From DASVHS01 sp036390755 (GTDB lineage Bacteria; Acidobacteriota; Thermoanaerobaculia; Gp7-AA8): 64,000 bases of DNA. The stretch lies in NCBI GenBank assembly GCA_036390755.1, contig DASWBH010000037.1:9295-73294 (forward strand), given 5' to 3'. The notes under the pieces are model-generated. The model was not told the origin of the DNA, ran no database searches, and worked only from the letters and a program-made list of their open reading frames with translations. Each line of letters starts with the position of its first letter. The stretch's first letter is position 1. The position numbers and the translations under genes are program-made. Shown here piece after piece: positions 62,793 through 64,000 of this stretch.

Positions 62793-64000
62793 GGGAGTGG
62801 CGATCGCGGGTTTTCCTGCCGCTGCTCCTGAGCGCGATCCTGTTCGGGCTGTATTTCCTCGCGCTCTGGAACCTCGACATCCAGACGTGGGACACCCTCC
62901 TCGGTAAGGACTTTCGCAACCTGCTGTTCGCGGCGTTCGTGCCGCTGATCTTCCTCGTCGTACGTCTGCTCGACGGCCTGATCTTCGACGTCATCCTGTC
63001 GCGCCGGCGGAACATGGCCGTGCCGCGGCTTCTTCGCGACGTCGTGGCGCTCTGCCTCTACTTCGCGCTGTTTACGTGGGCCACCTCGCAGTTGCTCGAG
63101 TTCTCCATCACTAAGTGGCTCGCCGCCGGCACCGTCATCGCGGCGATTCTCGGCCTGGCGCTGCAGGAGACGCTCGGCAACCTGTTTTCGGGCATCGCGC
63201 TGCACATGGAGGACAGCTTCATGGTCGGCGACGTGCTTCGCTCCGGCGATCAGGTCGGCGTGATCGAAGGTGTGACCTGGCGCGCCACGCGGCTCCGCAC
63301 GTTCAACAACAACGTGATCATCCTGCCGAACTCTCTGCTCGCGCGCGAACGCCTCGAGGTGTATCCGCGCGACCGCGTCTGCGGCCGCACCCTCACCGTC
63401 GGCGTCGACTACAACGTACCGCCGGCGACGGTCATCAGCATCCTCACGCAGGCCGCGTCGCACGTCGACGGCGTGTCGCGCGAGATCCCGTGCTTTGCGC
63501 GCGTGTCGGCATTCGGCGACTCGGCCGTGAACTACGACATCAAGTACTACACGCGCGACTACGCGACGCGCGACCGCATCGACGCCGAGATCCGCAAGGC
63601 GGTCTGGTACGCGCTGCGGCGTAACTCGATCTCGATTCCATTCCCGATCCGCGCGTATCAGCGCTACCAGCCGTCGGACGGTCACGATCACGAGCTCTCG
63701 CCGGAAGACATCCGCGACCGGCTGCAGCAGGTCGATATTCTCGCCGCGCTCGACGCGAAAGCACAGAAGGCGCTCGTCGCTGCGGCGCGCGTCCGCCAAT
63801 ATTCGCGCGGCGAGACGATCCTGCGGATAGCCACCGCAGGCGATTCGATGTTCATCGTTCACGAAGGCACCGTGTCGGTGCGCCTGGCGGACGACACGAA
63901 GAACGGCCGCCATGAAGTCGCGCAGCTCGGACCGGGAAGCGTCTTCGGCGAGATGGCGCTTCTCACCGGCGAGTCGCGCACCGCCGACGTCATCGCCATG
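62789..64000 (+). CDS. MscS-family mechanosensitive channel with a cyclic-nucleotide-binding domain, 3' cut by the window
   Basis: 404 residues are visible. Hydrophobic helices at about residues 9-27, 44-65 and 83-105 precede the pore helix region TKWLAAGTVIAAILGLALQETLGNLFSGIAL and the MscS beta-domain (DVLRSGDQVGVIEGVTWRATRLRTFNNNVIILPNSLLA). A C-terminal cNMP-binding domain follows (QYSRGETILRIATAGDSMFIVHEGTVSV to GPGSVFGEMALLTGESRTADV, with the GEMAL phosphate-binding cassette). Such channels are gated or modulated by cAMP or cGMP in addition to tension. The end is missing. Confidence 0.9.
   Translation, partial: MREWRSRVFLPLLLSAILFGLYFLALWNLDIQTWDTLLGKDFRNLLFAAFVPLIFLVVRLLDGLIFDVILSRRRNMAVPRLLRDVVALCLYFALFTWATSQLLEFSITKWLAAGTVIAAILGLALQETLGNLFSGIALHMEDSFMVGDVLRSGDQVGVIEGVTWRATRLRTFNNNVIILPNSLLARERLEVYPRDRVCGRTLTVGVDYNVPPATVISILTQAASHVDGVSREIPCFARVSAFGDSAVNYDIKYYTRDYATRDRIDAEIRKAVWYALRRNSISIPFPIRAYQRYQPSDGHDHELSPEDIRDRLQQVDILAALDAKAQKALVAAARVRQYSRGETILRIATAGDSMFIVHEGTVSVRLADDTKNGRHEVAQLGPGSVFGEMALLTGESRTADVIAM

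Noticed and set aside
62654..63913. A 419-codon minus-strand frame opposite the MscS gene
   Set aside because: Shadow frame; the plus strand encodes a clear MscS-cNMP protein with the small coupled gene.

Overview
This window comes from a GC-rich, Gram-negative-type (diderm) heterotroph, most likely an Acidobacteriota member close to the Thermoanaerobaculia. That placement is inferred from gene content: a reaction-centre-type dihaem cytochrome domain on a stand-alone secreted protein, a complete pilMNOPQ cluster followed by IPT/TIG lipoproteins, a three-gene succinate dehydrogenase, many lipoproteins, and the HrcA/CIRCE heat-shock operon. It is chromosomal and mostly core. I see no rRNA, tRNA, CRISPR array, prophage or insertion sequence. 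Coding density is very high, with many 1-8 bp overlaps and GTG/TTG starts.

Layout. 1-820: fabF (cut by the edge) and acpP on the minus strand. 922-4502: DUF2203 protein, HAD hydrolase, metallo-beta-lactamase-fold hydrolase and a PBP4-type D,D-carboxypeptidase. 4503-9309: small hypothetical, guaB, hypothetical, secreted amidohydrolase, SPOUT RNA methyltransferase, response regulator. 9370-13139: PH-like membrane protein, ligA, lipoprotein, SurA-like protein. 13154-18000: CIRCE-controlled hrcA-grpE-dnaK-dnaJ. 18054-20456: a compact operon (secreted protein, glycolipid-binding-like protein, DSP phosphatase, unknown, chlorite dismutase family). 20461-23997: a translationally coupled minus-strand operon of cell-wall amidase, MamK-like actin, alpha/beta hydrolase and methyltransferase. 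24068-25379: dodecin and a frameshifted dihaem cytochrome. 25445-29266: AI-2E-family permease, then a two-SPFH-plus-membrane-protein operon. 29390-33300: ahcY, a basic AT-hook-like protein, a broken IPT/TIG gene, a 5'-nucleotidase-like enzyme. 33420-36842: sdhCAB. 36900-37297: DUF4142 pseudogene. 37399-42160: hybrid histidine kinase and two PLP aminotransferases. 42177-44080: PA2778/PA2779 module with two PA2779 paralogues. 44262-46705: rel and rpmB. 46833-55310: pilMNOPQ and two lipoproteins. 55345-60074: TPR protein, roadblock protein, accB, accC, shikimate kinase, phosphoesterase. 60271-64000: FecR/DUF6600 protein, small membrane protein and an MscS channel with a cyclic-nucleotide-binding domain that runs off the edge.

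The most unusual content is a MamK-family actin coupled to a peptidoglycan amidase away from any magnetosome genes, a short chlorite dismutase homologue that keeps both the proximal His and the distal catalytic Arg, a dual-SPFH membrane operon, and a set of intergenic dyads built from iterated short words. Several of these dyads extend into the ends of neighbouring genes, and one encodes much of a signal peptide. Three loci look broken or frameshifted (cytochrome at 24337-25379, IPT/TIG at 31518-31933, DUF4142 at 36900-37297).
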